Source: Anthracocystis setariae (taxonomy: Eukaryota > Basidiomycota > Ustilaginomycetes > Ustilaginales > Ustilaginaceae). From it: a DNA stretch of 64,000 bases. Both the position numbers and the translations under genes were made by a program. Of the stretch, positions 1 to 11,080 are shown piece by piece. Within the stretch, counting starts at the first letter, position 1, and each line of letters opens with the position of its first letter. The notes under the pieces were generated by a model that was not told where the DNA came from, made no database searches, and worked only from the letters and a program-made list of their open reading frames with translations. The stretch spans positions 396,367-460,366 of the forward strand of contig CAKMXJ010000022.1 in assembly GCA_928724745.1 (NCBI GenBank), in the 5' to 3' direction.

Positions 1-426
1 GATATATGGGAGGAGTTTCAGCCCAAATTCATCGTTGATGCGGTCAAGGAGGAGGGGGTGGAGATGGATGGGTGGCAGGCGATCGAAGATTGGGATAGCG
101 AGACGGTCGATCATCGCTCGGTTAATCCACAGGCGTGTAGGGAAGAGTGTGGCAAAAATGACCAATGTCTCATGTGGCAGTGGCAGAGGGTCGAGGTGGA
201 TCAAGAGGTGCTCGATTGGGCCGTCGAAAACAATGCCGGCATGCCAAACACCAAGCGCGCCGGCGGCAAGAGAAAGGTAGGCATATGTAGATGGACCAAC
301 GAGTTTGTGCGCGTCGGAACTGCCAAGCCCAAAATCAAGCAAGATATCACAACAGGTTGGATGCCACCACGCATCAACGCCTGGAAGCAGCAACACGGTT
401 GTCCCAGTCCCCTCGCCAAGAATTAA
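1..426 (+). CDS. Fringe-like glycosyltransferase (GT31-type), C-terminal part
   Basis: The reading frame is open from the first base, so the start lies outside the window; about 141 residues remain. What is visible is a cysteine-spaced segment (CREEC, then C and W in CLMWQW), a GICRW motif, and a closing segment GWMPPRINAW followed by HGCP. In fungal fringe-like or DUF604-type GT31 proteins a similar C-terminal module, with paired cysteines and a GW..RI..W ending, follows the catalytic domain. That is family knowledge; the catalytic DxD region is not in the window. Such enzymes are usually type II membrane proteins of the secretory pathway. The gene is convergent with the acyltransferase downstream, with about 100 bp between the stops. 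It could be another PAN-like cysteine-rich protein. Confidence 0.5.
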   Translation, partial: DIWEEFQPKFIVDAVKEEGVEMDGWQAIEDWDSETVDHRSVNPQACREECGKNDQCLMWQWQRVEVDQEVLDWAVENNAGMPNTKRAGGKRKVGICRWTNEFVRVGTAKPKIKQDITTGWMPPRINAWKQQHGCPSPLAKN

Positions 427-525
427 ACCACAAACGTTGCACCACCACCACCACTGTCGTTATCGCTATCGTTATTGTTATGCATTGTATTTGTACCAAG
501 TTATTAGCTCGCAATTGTTGGCGCT

Positions 526-1638
526 TTATTTTTTCCAAGTGGGTTTGGATTTGGCAGCGATGATGGAGAGCAAGTGTTTTTTGGACCACCAAGTGATTGA
601 GGTACGTTTGAGTCTTGCGAGGTTGCTGAGAGTGGAGGCTAAGGATTCTGACCAGTCTGCCTCTGAGGGTGGTGGTGGTGGTAGGATGGTTGTTCGTAGG
701 GTGACGTTTCGGATGGGAGAGGAGAGGAGGAGGATGTTGGTGATGTGGTTGAATTTGGTGTTGGTGGTGGGGTTGGGGACTGAATAGGTGCTTGTTATTG
801 TAAGTGGGGTTGGGGGCGAGTACTTTATGGTGAATGCGATGATTTTTTTCACCGAGACGGGTGGTGAGGGGTGGAAGAGCGAGGCGTTGTGGATGTTGAG
901 TAGCGCACGGTTGTTGCTCGTGACTACCTCTGGGAAGATAGCGACAGGGTGACAAGTCGATTCAAGCGCCGAGGCGAGGGTTGGGTAGATTTGAGTCTCG
1001 GTTGGAAGCGAGGCGAGGCTGGGAGGTAGATGACCGACAAAGTTGAGTGCGATGGTGAGCGGTAGGATGGACCAACTTTGGATTTGGATTGCGGAATCGA
1101 TCGAGGTGGTGGGCGAGGGTGAGTTGGGTGTGACGATGCGGGTATTGGCACTCATCGCATTTGGCTTGGGCGCCCTCTTCACTGGCGTACTAGTGTTCGA
1201 AGAAGCAGTGGTAGCGCAAATGTTACGATCACCATCATCGATGATAGGAACGGCAAACACAATCCCCGGATACAGATATGCTAAAATCAACAGATCAATC
1301 CACGACGAATGGTTGCTAACCACCAAATCACCCTTCCCCACCACCTCAACCCCTCCCGTACCACTTGCCTTCTTCCCCCTCCTACCCCCAAAATCCTCCA
1401 CTACCATCGACCAAAACCCCAACGCCATTAAAACTAGTCTCAAACAAACGGCAGCACCGCAAATTCGATACCCCAACCAACCCACCGCAGCTACCACCAC
1501 CCGAACCACACCCAAAACCGCAAACATCGGAGTCCACACCAACCCACCCACCACTCCACTCGACACCGAAGCCACGGGAGTCAAAAACACTTGAATCCCC
1601 GTACCGGCATCCCGAAACTTGCTGTACTTTTCCGCCAT
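526..1638 (-). CDS. LOA1: Lysophosphatidic acid acyltransferase-like protein (LOA1/VPS66 type)
   Basis: A 370-residue PlsC-type acyltransferase, expected to acylate lysophospholipids at the ER or lipid droplets as yeast Loa1 does. The N-terminal third has hydrophobic membrane stretches (GVVGGLVWTPMFAVLGVVRVVV and a second just after). Next comes the catalytic block NHSSWID, which fits NHx4D. A later FPEVVTSNNRALL segment sits where the family has FPEGT(T/S)-N-G. The Gly-Thr of that motif reads Val-Val here, which is unusual because this block helps bind the glycerophosphate. I chose the ATG at 1638 (MAEKYSKF) because the 36 codons upstream look like leader sequence. No intron is needed. Fungal Loa1 proteins are around 300 residues or more; this one has a Ser/Thr/Pro-rich insert after the first catalytic block. 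Confidence 0.62.
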   Translation of the reverse strand: MAEKYSKFRDAGTGIQVFLTPVASVSSGVVGGLVWTPMFAVLGVVRVVVAAVGWLGYRICGAAVCLRLVLMALGFWSMVVEDFGGRRGKKASGTGGVEVVGKGDLVVSNHSSWIDLLILAYLYPGIVFAVPIIDDGDRNICATTASSNTSTPVKRAPKPNAMSANTRIVTPNSPSPTTSIDSAIQIQSWSILPLTIALNFVGHLPPSLASLPTETQIYPTLASALESTCHPVAIFPEVVTSNNRALLNIHNASLFHPSPPVSVKKIIAFTIKYSPPTPLTITSTYSVPNPTTNTKFNHITNILLLSSPIRNVTLRTTILPPPPPSEADWSESLASTLSNLARLKRTSITWWSKKHLLSIIAAKSKPTWKK

Positions 1639-1981
1639 CCTTCTTCTACACAATCCTTTTTGATATCCTCCAACAACTGTGGATGCAAATGCGTTGCTAG
1701 TATGGTAGTGGTGGTGAAAAATTAAGAAAACAAACCCTAACCCCATCTGTGCCGCGCTCTTTTTGTTTCTCTCTCCACCGACTTCCTTCCCCGAGATCCG
1801 AAATTCTTCTTCTCACTTCTCACCCTCACATCACTCAACATCACCACCACCACCACCACCACCAACGATGACGACCCACGTCGGATTCAACCTAATTTAA
1901 TCACCCCAAATGCAGATCGACTGTGTATATAATGACATTTACATTTTTTTTTCTTTTTCTTTTTTTTTTACTTTTCTCTTT
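1639..1981. other. Intergenic region upstream of the acyltransferase
   Basis: No gene is visible. The stretch holds the promoter of the minus-strand acyltransferase and the 3' flank of the zinc-finger gene. It contains a CAC/ACC trinucleotide run near 1842-1866 and a long pyrimidine tract (about 1941-1982) rich in T. Confidence 0.6.
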
Positions 1982-3709
<1,728 letters not shown>

Positions 3710-5410
3710 GTTTGTCGGATGACAGTAAGCAGCTTCGGGTACTTCCGAGAGGTTGAGATGGGGGGGGACAACGACGTCAAGACGATACTTTGGGAATCGG
3801 ACAAGAGCCGCGCGTCACTCAGCACAAAGTCAACTGGATCGCAGCAGGCAAGGTTGATCCGACGCAGAGCCCAGCGCAGGATGCAAGGTAGGCGAGCGAT
3901 GGATTCAAACACCTTGAGCTTGTACCAAATGAGAGAGCGCGGGCTGGCTGGGTGCAAGTCTATCGCCGAGCTTCGCAGATGAAGCGGAACGGCATGCAGA
4001 TGAGACAATTGCAGAGTCGATGCACCCGATCTCCAAGGAAAGGTGCTTGCAGAACGAACAGTGCCCCCTGTGTGCGCAGAGGATGGTATTGGTAATGACG
4101 GCAAGTTGCAGTAGATGGCGGAAGCGGTCGTGCCAGACTGGAAAGCGTAACGATGTTGATGATGATGGCGGCGAGAGTGCCAACGCTAGTGTCGAATGTC
4201 GCAGATACAGTGGAAGAGGATCAAGTGCAATGTACTAGTTATATCGATGATGATGTTGAAGCAGGGACGATAGGGTATAGGATCGAGCAGATGGAATGTC
4301 GAGATATCAAGAAGAAGAAGAAGAAGAAATAGAAGCGACGACGAAAGTGGCCGCTGTTCGTGGTTGGTGGTGCTTTTGCTGGTGGACCCTGAGAAGCTGT
4401 TTTGCGTTTGCGTCTTCGTCTTCGTCTGCGTCTGCGTCCAAGGTCTGCCTCGTTGGATTGCGTTGAGTTGGCTCGACGCCGACCTACAGTGTCGTGCAGT
4501 AGTTTTGCGAATGGATTCCGGCCTGAGCTCTCTGCTCTCTCTCCTCTCCGCCTAGAGTGAACGAGACACGCAAATCGACGCACACTTACTGTGCTGAGCT
4601 GTGCTGCGCTGTGCTCTGTACCTGTAATTTGCAATTCTCTACTCTAACTCTGTGATTGCGACTCGAGTTTCGATGTTGGATTGGAAAAAAAACCCAACGA
4701 TCCAGTGTGTTGCTCTTGAGACTGTGACTTGCTCGGCAGGATGCTGTCTTGCATCTGCGGTTCAAATTGTGACTGAAGAGCAACAAGAAGCAAGCTTGAC
4801 AGGTATTGTGCAAGGGTTGGCGCACTACCAACCACCAACTCATCCGGCACACCAACCAACAAGACAAGTGTGAAACGCAAGGCGGCGGGCGACATGAACT
4901 TGAGGCGAGCACAGAAACAACACGCTTGGAATCCACAGGTGCTCGGACCGCTGTGCATGGTCGGATCTAAGCTTGAGCGAAATCCAAGACTATCCAGCAC
5001 TGTACTGTACTGTACTGTACTGTACGGTAGAGACAAAAGTTGCCGTCTGCTTCGGTGCGCCCAACGACAGCTTGTGCGCCGAGTGGCTGCAAACGCAATC
5101 GAAACCAAGATCAACAATGGGCACGCTCATGGATCGGCCGCGATCCGGCGCAGCAAAGGCACTATACAGAAAAGTCCACGCGGCAAGATCGAGGTTGTTA
5201 CGTGAGATCATTTATATTAATGACGGTCGAGATAACCGATACGGCCCATAAAAGAAATGCGAGTGCCAAAGAGTGAAGGACAAGAAGCGGGGCGATTGCC
5301 AAAAAGAAAGAAAGAAAGGATGGATGGATAGATGAATGGATGGATGGATATCGATGCGGGAGCGTATTGAGCTAGTCGACTCCTTGAATGGCATTCGTCC
5401 AAGAGTGTTG
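3710..5410. other. Long intergenic region, 5' of the FAR1-type gene
   Basis: About 1.7 kb without a convincing gene. It contains a GAA run near 4308-4328, a T/C-biased (TCTTCG/TCTGCG) stretch near 4405-4438, five TGTAC units at 5001-5025, and GAAA plus GATG tetranucleotide runs at 5301-5350. The part nearest 3710 is expected to hold the promoter of the minus-strand zinc-finger gene. The part nearest 5410 is the 3' flank of VTC1. Confidence 0.6.
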
Positions 5411-6079
5411 TTAGTGATGGCTCTCGTAGTCATGTTGCTTGACGCGAATGATAAAGTTGAGCAGGACAGCTGCAAACAGCGCAGCGCAGATCAAGGGAGG
5501 ACCGATGAGATCGTCAAAGTTGCCTGGATGTTTGGTCTTGATGAGCGTCACTCTCCTCTGGTAGCTGTAAAGACCCCACAGCAGAGTCAATACGGCAATA
5601 CCGGCGTAGATGGCACCAAACATTTTGATGTTGCCCGCCGAGAGGTACTGTCGCTTGTGTGCGCCTGGATGTTGTTGATCGTGATGCTGGAAGAAAGTAT
5701 CCGAGTTGAACAGAGCGAGTGCGAAGGAGCCGATCAGGATGGAAACGCGCAACCAAGAGATCCAAGTACGCTCGTTGGCGAACCAAACCTTGGCCTCGAC
5801 CTTGCTCTGGGATAGCTGCTGCTTTTTGGGCTTGCGAACTCGAGCACGTCCACTCTGGTCACGCGAGCCAGAGGCAACTGCACCATAACCATTGGATGCG
5901 GAAGCGCTGTTATCGCTGTGATCGTTGAGCAGGGGTTCGCGCTCGGCGTATTGCGAGTCGTTGCTGTTACCAAACACGGATTGGAGGGCCACGACCGAGC
6001 GACGATAAGCGTAGGCGAGGGTGCCTTGCTGTGGTGGGTCGGACAACGACGAGGCGGCCTGACGGGACTGTGTCGACAT
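5411..6079 (-). CDS. VTC1: Vacuolar transporter chaperone subunit Vtc1-like (DUF202)
   Basis: A 222-residue protein with a variable N-terminus and a C-terminal DUF202/VTC1 domain. Diagnostic are the FANERTWISWLR signature just before the first membrane segment (SILIGSFALALFN) and two more membrane segments (MFGAIYAGIAVLTLLWGLYSY and PLICAALFAAVLLNFII). Vtc1 is the small membrane subunit of the VTC polyphosphate polymerase at the vacuolar membrane and is needed for polyphosphate synthesis and translocation (family knowledge). Yeast Vtc1 is about 129 residues, so this protein has roughly 90 extra N-terminal residues, including a basic KPKKQQ patch. I used the ATG at 6079. The sequence just upstream on this strand ends in a CTGCAA-like acceptor context, so an untranslated or short coding 5' exon is possible. 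Confidence 0.85.
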   Translation of the reverse strand: MSTQSRQAASSLSDPPQQGTLAYAYRRSVVALQSVFGNSNDSQYAEREPLLNDHSDNSASASNGYGAVASGSRDQSGRARVRKPKKQQLSQSKVEAKVWFANERTWISWLRVSILIGSFALALFNSDTFFQHHDQQHPGAHKRQYLSAGNIKMFGAIYAGIAVLTLLWGLYSYQRRVTLIKTKHPGNFDDLIGPPLICAALFAAVLLNFIIRVKQHDYESHH

Positions 6080-7431
6080 TTGCAGGCAGTAAAGGTGAGG
6101 ATATGGATGAGAAGAGTTGAAACCGAGAAAAGAGATTGGAAGTGAGTCAAGATGCAAAAGCCAAGGATGACGACAAGAGCCAACGTGCAAAAACAGAGTC
6201 ACTGTTGTAGTAGTTAGTGTAATGTGAATGTCAACTGCCATATGCATAAACCAAATTTGGTGCAATTTAAGGCTCTGCATTCGGCTGCAGCATTCATCCG
6301 ACTCACTTGGCTTGCATTCCAAGGAACCAGACTCATTGACAGACAAACACAATCTCATGTTATTGTTGTCGTCTCTCCTTGCCTCCCGCGCTCATACCAT
6401 GACTTGAATGTAGATCAATGTCCAAGGTGATACGTAGGATAGAGGAGCTGCTTGAGTTTTGAGACTCTCAAGTGGAGAGGAGAACGTGCGCATCGTGCAG
6501 CTTTCTGATTCGATTTCTCTGCATTTCCCAATAAATCCTAAAAAAATATAAATGGATATCTTGGATAACTGTTATTCGCACGAGTTGACTTTGATGTGAA
6601 ATTAGATTGATCACCGATCTTGCAGAGAGAGAGAGAGAGAGAGAGACGCCGATCGATGATGTCGGCTGGAATGTGAAAAATGTGCATTCGACTTCTGCGG
6701 CATCGACTCGGATTTCCACTCGTGACTTTTGGGCTGCTGCACAGCACAGCACCGCATTGCACTGCACACAGTTGCTATCTTCTCTGGCAGCCACCGAATC
6801 ACTATATCGTCCCGTGGCAAGCTTGTCGTTTTGCCATTTGTCTAGGCGAGCGAGTTTAGTACAGTCAAAGTTGCTGCGACGATCCATGTGTCATGTTGGT
6901 GGCTGAACCATCCAAAGGCTGCCCTTGGTCAACAAAAGAAAAAAAAAAAAAATGTCAAAAGGGTCGTGCAGGAAGAAAGGAAGAAACCAAACCATTCGTC
7001 GCGCCACCGCACTGTTCTGTAGTGTACCAATTTTTTTTTCTTTTCTTTTTTTCTGGCAGCTGCGTGTGTGTCTGTTTGTGTGTGTGAGAGTGTGTCGACA
7101 GCTCATCCATCCTATACTGTTCTGTACTGTGCTGTACTGCACCGCTGCCATTCATCTCGTCTTTCATCACCACCACACCCAACATCATCACCGTACACCC
7201 ACACCCACATACCACCACCACCACCTCTTCCTCCTTTACGTCTTTCCTCACCGACATCCTCTTCGTCTCCTTCCGACCTTCCGTACTCATCCCACCACCT
7301 CCAACCTCGTTCTTCTTCCGCCGCCTTTCGCCACCCTCTCGTTCGACCTTTCACCTCGATTCCTTTTCCACCCACCACCTCCCGCCACCCTTTCATCAAC
7401 CATCCGCTTCGGTCCTCTTCTTCTTTCAAAA
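6080..7431. other. Divergent intergenic region between VTC1 and the KH-domain gene
   Basis: No gene is seen in about 1.35 kb. A (GA)n run lies at 6623-6646, A-rich and T-rich homopolymers at 6941-6952 and 7029-7051, and a TG-rich stretch near 7061-7096. From about 7140 to 7431 the DNA is strongly pyrimidine-rich, which fits the 5' leader of the KH-domain gene. The region should contain both divergent promoters. Confidence 0.6.
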
Positions 7432-8377
7432 ATGTCCGCTGCTTCTGTTGCTGGTATGTACGCCCTTTCTCTCTCTCTCTCTCTCTCTCCTCTATCTCTT
7501 TCCAAAGAGAACGTCCGCCGTTGCTAATGTTCTACCTCCCTCCTTGTGTTGACCTTTTGATCGCAAATAGAGACCAAGCTCGACGCTGTCGCCCCTTCCT
7601 CCGACGCTGTCGGCGCCAACGCCAACGCTGCTGACGCTTCCCCCGTCGCTGGCGACGATTCCAACGCCGTCGACCCCAACACCGCCCTCCTCGTCCGTGC
7701 GCTCGTCTCCACCAAGGAAGCCGGTATCATCATCGGCAAGGGCGGTGCCAATGTCGCCGAGCTCCGTGAGCAGACCGGTGTTAAGGCCGGTGTCTCCAAG
7801 GTCGTCCCCGGCGTTCACGACCGTGTCCTCTCCGTCACCGGTACCCTCACTGGTATCGCCGACGCATTCGCCCTGATTGGCAAGACCATCCTCGAGAACC
7901 CTCTCAACGTCTCCGTCACCGCCGATGGCTCCCCTGCCGACGCCACCGCCCAGACCACCTGCATCAGGCTGCTCATCTCGCACAACCTCATGGGCACCGT
8001 CATCGGTCGCCAGGGTCTCAAGATCAAGCACATCCAGGACCTTTCCGGTGCGCGCATGGTCGCTTCCAAGGAGATGCTCCCCCAGTCCACCGAGCGTGTC
8101 GTCGAAGTGCAGGGCTCCGTCGATGCCATCCGTGTCGCTATCTACGAAATTGCAAAGTGTCTTGCCGAAGACTGGGATCGTTCGCAGAACGTGGTTCTCT
8201 ACCAACCCGGCGTTGCTGATGGTCCTGGCATCCTCGCTGCCGGTGGTATGGGTGGTTTGCAGCAGCAGGGTTCTCGTCGTCAAGGTGGCCCCGCTTACCT
8301 TGCCGGTGCTGTCAACAACCTCTCGCTCGGCGGTGGCGCCTCCAACGGTGCGTTTGGCTCCAACGGCGGCGGCAACA

Positions 8378-8408
<31 letters not shown>

Positions 8409-8856
8409 TCGCGACAACCACAACAACGCTTCGCGTCGCACTGACCCCAACGCCGTCGTCACCCCCGGCGGTGGCCTTGTCGCTGGTACTACCACCAACT
8501 CGGCCAACGCTGGCGAACCCAACGCGTCGGCCCCGCCTCTGGTGGACGCCGCCAACCTGCGCACGCAGAACATCTCGATCCCCTCGGACATGGTCGGATG
8601 CATCATCGGCAAGGGTGGTTCCAAGATCACCGAGATCCGTCGTCTGAGTGGGTCCAGGATCAGCATTGCCAAGGTGCCTCACGATGAGACTGGCGAGCGC
8701 ATGTTTACTATCCAGGGCACGCCCGAGGCTAACGAAAAGGCGCTCTTCCTGCTGTACAACCAACTCGAGACCGAAAAGGAGAGACGTCAGAAGCAGAACA
8801 ATGCTGACAGCGACGATACCCCTGCCCCCACCGCCGCCGCTGCTTCTTCGGCTTGA
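7432..8856 (+). CDS. Triple KH-domain RNA-binding protein (Rnc1/PCBP-like)
   Basis: Two exons: 7432-7453, only 22 nt, then 7571-8856 after a 117-bp intron with GTATGT donor and AATAG acceptor. The phase fits and gives 435 residues. Three KH domains are visible by their GxxG loops: IIIGKGGANV (near residue 60), TVIGRQGLKI (near 152) and CIIGKGGSKI (near 345). A linker between KH2 and KH3 holds an Asn run (about 277-286) and Gly/Asn-rich sequence. The KH1-KH2-linker-KH3 layout is that of poly(C)-binding proteins and S. pombe Rnc1 or yeast Pbp2, which bind and regulate mRNAs (family knowledge). The intron carries a CT run. The codons are strongly C-ending, as in highly expressed genes. The downstream Asn tract is encoded by AAC repeats. 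Confidence 0.85.
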
Positions 8857-9288
8857 AGTCAGTTTCTTAGTCGCTTGCGTCGCTTGCCAACCTGGTATTT
8901 GTTTTTTCTTCCTATCGAAAACACATCACACCACACACACACACTCACACACTCACACACCCGCACGCACGCACAAACAAAATGCAATTGTGATGCTCAG
9001 TCGGCTCGATGCGATTGGTTTTCGCCCAAATTGCCCCTTCCCCCCACCATCGAATCTCAAAAGTTTTATCGGTCTAGTATCGATGGTGCGGCCGTAAAGT
9101 TCAGTTTTGTACTGTATATCATGTGTGAGAGACTTCGGCATGAGGGTGAGGCAAGTAAGTGAAAAGTTTCCAAAATTTCGGGAGTCGGGCGGGGGGAGGC
9201 AGAACGCATTCTTCGCCTCCACTTTGAAGGCCCACACTCTGTTCTTCTGCGACCATCCAAACCTAAGCTCTCATTGGGCAACTCAAGA
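8857..9288. other. Intergenic region with a CA/CACA repeat
   Basis: 3' flank of the KH gene and 5' flank of the RCC1-repeat gene. A degenerate CA-rich run lies at about 8928-8975. Nothing else is recognised. Confidence 0.6.
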
Positions 9289-10995
9289 ATGTTTCGCACC
9301 GTCATCGGGGGTGGCGGAGGGAGCGCTTTGGTACGACGAACCTTTTCCACTTTTGGCGCGGTCCGGTATCAGCATGTCATGTTTTGGGGTGATATGTTGG
9401 GGTATTCGTCGACTGGGCGATTGGGCAAGGTGGCCAGGGTTTGGTTGGACGAGGCTGGCGTTGGTGGCGATGTTGATCACGGCGTCAGGTTGAGTGGATT
9501 GAGTAGCGGACCGTATCACTGGTTGATGAGCTATACGTTGTTGGATGAGGGGCTGGATGGGTCGAAGAGGCCAAAGGTATCGACTGAGGAGGTGGTTTCA
9601 TCACAACAACAGTCGCAACGGGGGGAGGAGGAACAAGAGGTGGAAGGGACGGTGTTGATAGATGGGAAAGAGATCGAGAAGGCCGCGCAGGTATCGAAAG
9701 TGTTTGCATTGGGTCGCAACACCCATGCGCAACTTGGCTTGGGGTTCTCGTCGCACGAAGCGACACGCGGGATGGTGACGGGCGAAATCCAAGGCAGAGG
9801 TGGAGTCAAGAGAGTCGTTGCAGGCAATGGTTTCTCCTTCCTCGTCACCTCCCCTGGTGACGGTGTGGAGGACGATACAATTTATGGATTCGGCAATGAT
9901 ACTCTTGGTCAGCTCGGCGCCAGTTCGGCTGATGCGCCAGTGTCATCCAGTTCGGATCCCTACGATATCTCGACTCGACTTAACGGCGACACCTCCAACC
10001 CCGCTCAACTTCGCCTGCTACCCCTACCCAAACAACTCACCATCGGTACTACTGCCTCTAACGGCTGGAAAGTCCGAGACCTCGCCGCAGGTCTTGACCA
10101 TTCCCTCCTCCTCCTCGAACAAACGCTCGCGGGTCACAGGATCCAGCAAATCCTCAGTACAGGACTCAACACCGACGGTCAGCTTGGCCTTACGTCCCGC
10201 GCCAAAGCCAACACCACCCCGATCGAACCGCTGCTTTCGCGTCACTTCCAACCGGTGCCCATCGAACTCACACCCACACATGACGGGGAGGTTACCGCGG
10301 TGGTATGTGGAGCAGACACATCGTATGCTGTGATGCGAAGTGGCGATGTTTGGGTATGGGGCAACTCCGAGTACGGTCAATCGCTCGCTGGAGTCCACGA
10401 TCGAATCGCTACCCCTACTCTCGTCCCCAACCCTCTTCACGAAGCCTACCGTACATCCAAGCTCGACCCTCCCACCGCCGACGTCACCATCAAAAAGCTG
10501 GTTGCAGGCGGCTCGTTCGCAGCTATCCTCGACACCAGTGGCAGAGTCTGGATCGCAGGTTACGGTCCCACCTCATCCCCTACCCATAGAACCAACCATA
10601 CACTATCCCCCGTACAGGGCTTCGACCATACACTCGTAGAGGACCTCTATGCGGGGCTGGATTACCTCGTCGCCATCACTCGAGGGATGCACAACGAAGT
10701 TGAGGTTTGGGTCTGGGGTGTTCCCCCCAAATCGATCTCCACTTTACCCCTCGAAACACCCACCAGAATTCCTTACACACTTCCAAAGACCCCCCGCCAG
10801 CAATGGCTCGACGAAAATCCAGGCTTCAAAACGCATACCGAACTCACACAGATGCAGGCGAAGGCGGAGGTCACGGTCGAACACGTAGCCTGTACTAAGG
10901 ACCATCTGCTGATAGTGTTCAACGACGGCAACAACGAGTATGTGTGGGCCGAATGCGTGCAGCCGCCCAGATCTAAGGGCACACAAATGGTGTAG
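9289..10995 (+). CDS. RCC1-repeat protein, probably mitochondrial (RCC1L-like)
   Basis: A 568-residue protein from the first ATG (MFRTVIGG); there is no obvious intron. The N-terminus is rich in Arg, Gly and Ser (VRRTFSTFGAVRY) without acidic residues, which looks like a mitochondrial presequence. From about residue 135 onward RCC1-type blades repeat: ALGRNTHAQLGLG, GFGNDTLGQLG, STGLNTDGQLGL, VWVWGNSEYGQS, VWIAGYG and VWVWGV. Together they suggest a seven-bladed propeller. Mitochondrial RCC1-like proteins act in mitoribosome assembly or as exchange-factor-like proteins (family knowledge); which applies here is not visible. The gene is convergent with the dynamin-like gene, with 85 bp between stops that include a run of 14 G at about 11,065. 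Confidence 0.7.
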   Translation: MFRTVIGGGGGSALVRRTFSTFGAVRYQHVMFWGDMLGYSSTGRLGKVARVWLDEAGVGGDVDHGVRLSGLSSGPYHWLMSYTLLDEGLDGSKRPKVSTEEVVSSQQQSQRGEEEQEVEGTVLIDGKEIEKAAQVSKVFALGRNTHAQLGLGFSSHEATRGMVTGEIQGRGGVKRVVAGNGFSFLVTSPGDGVEDDTIYGFGNDTLGQLGASSADAPVSSSSDPYDISTRLNGDTSNPAQLRLLPLPKQLTIGTTASNGWKVRDLAAGLDHSLLLLEQTLAGHRIQQILSTGLNTDGQLGLTSRAKANTTPIEPLLSRHFQPVPIELTPTHDGEVTAVVCGADTSYAVMRSGDVWVWGNSEYGQSLAGVHDRIATPTLVPNPLHEAYRTSKLDPPTADVTIKKLVAGGSFAAILDTSGRVWIAGYGPTSSPTHRTNHTLSPVQGFDHTLVEDLYAGLDYLVAITRGMHNEVEVWVWGVPPKSISTLPLETPTRIPYTLPKTPRQQWLDENPGFKTHTELTQMQAKAEVTVEHVACTKDHLLIVFNDGNNEYVWAECVQPPRSKGTQMV

Positions 10996-11080
10996 GTGAC
11001 ACGCGAGAATGCATTTGGAATTTTCATATCGTGCAGAGTTGCGTACTTGTGCGAAGGGCACCGGGGGGGGGGGGGGGATT

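Noticed and set aside
7492..8763. A 423-codon minus-strand frame across the KH gene.
   Set aside because: It is antisense to three clear KH domains and low in complexity (poly-Val); it is open because of strong C-ending codon bias.
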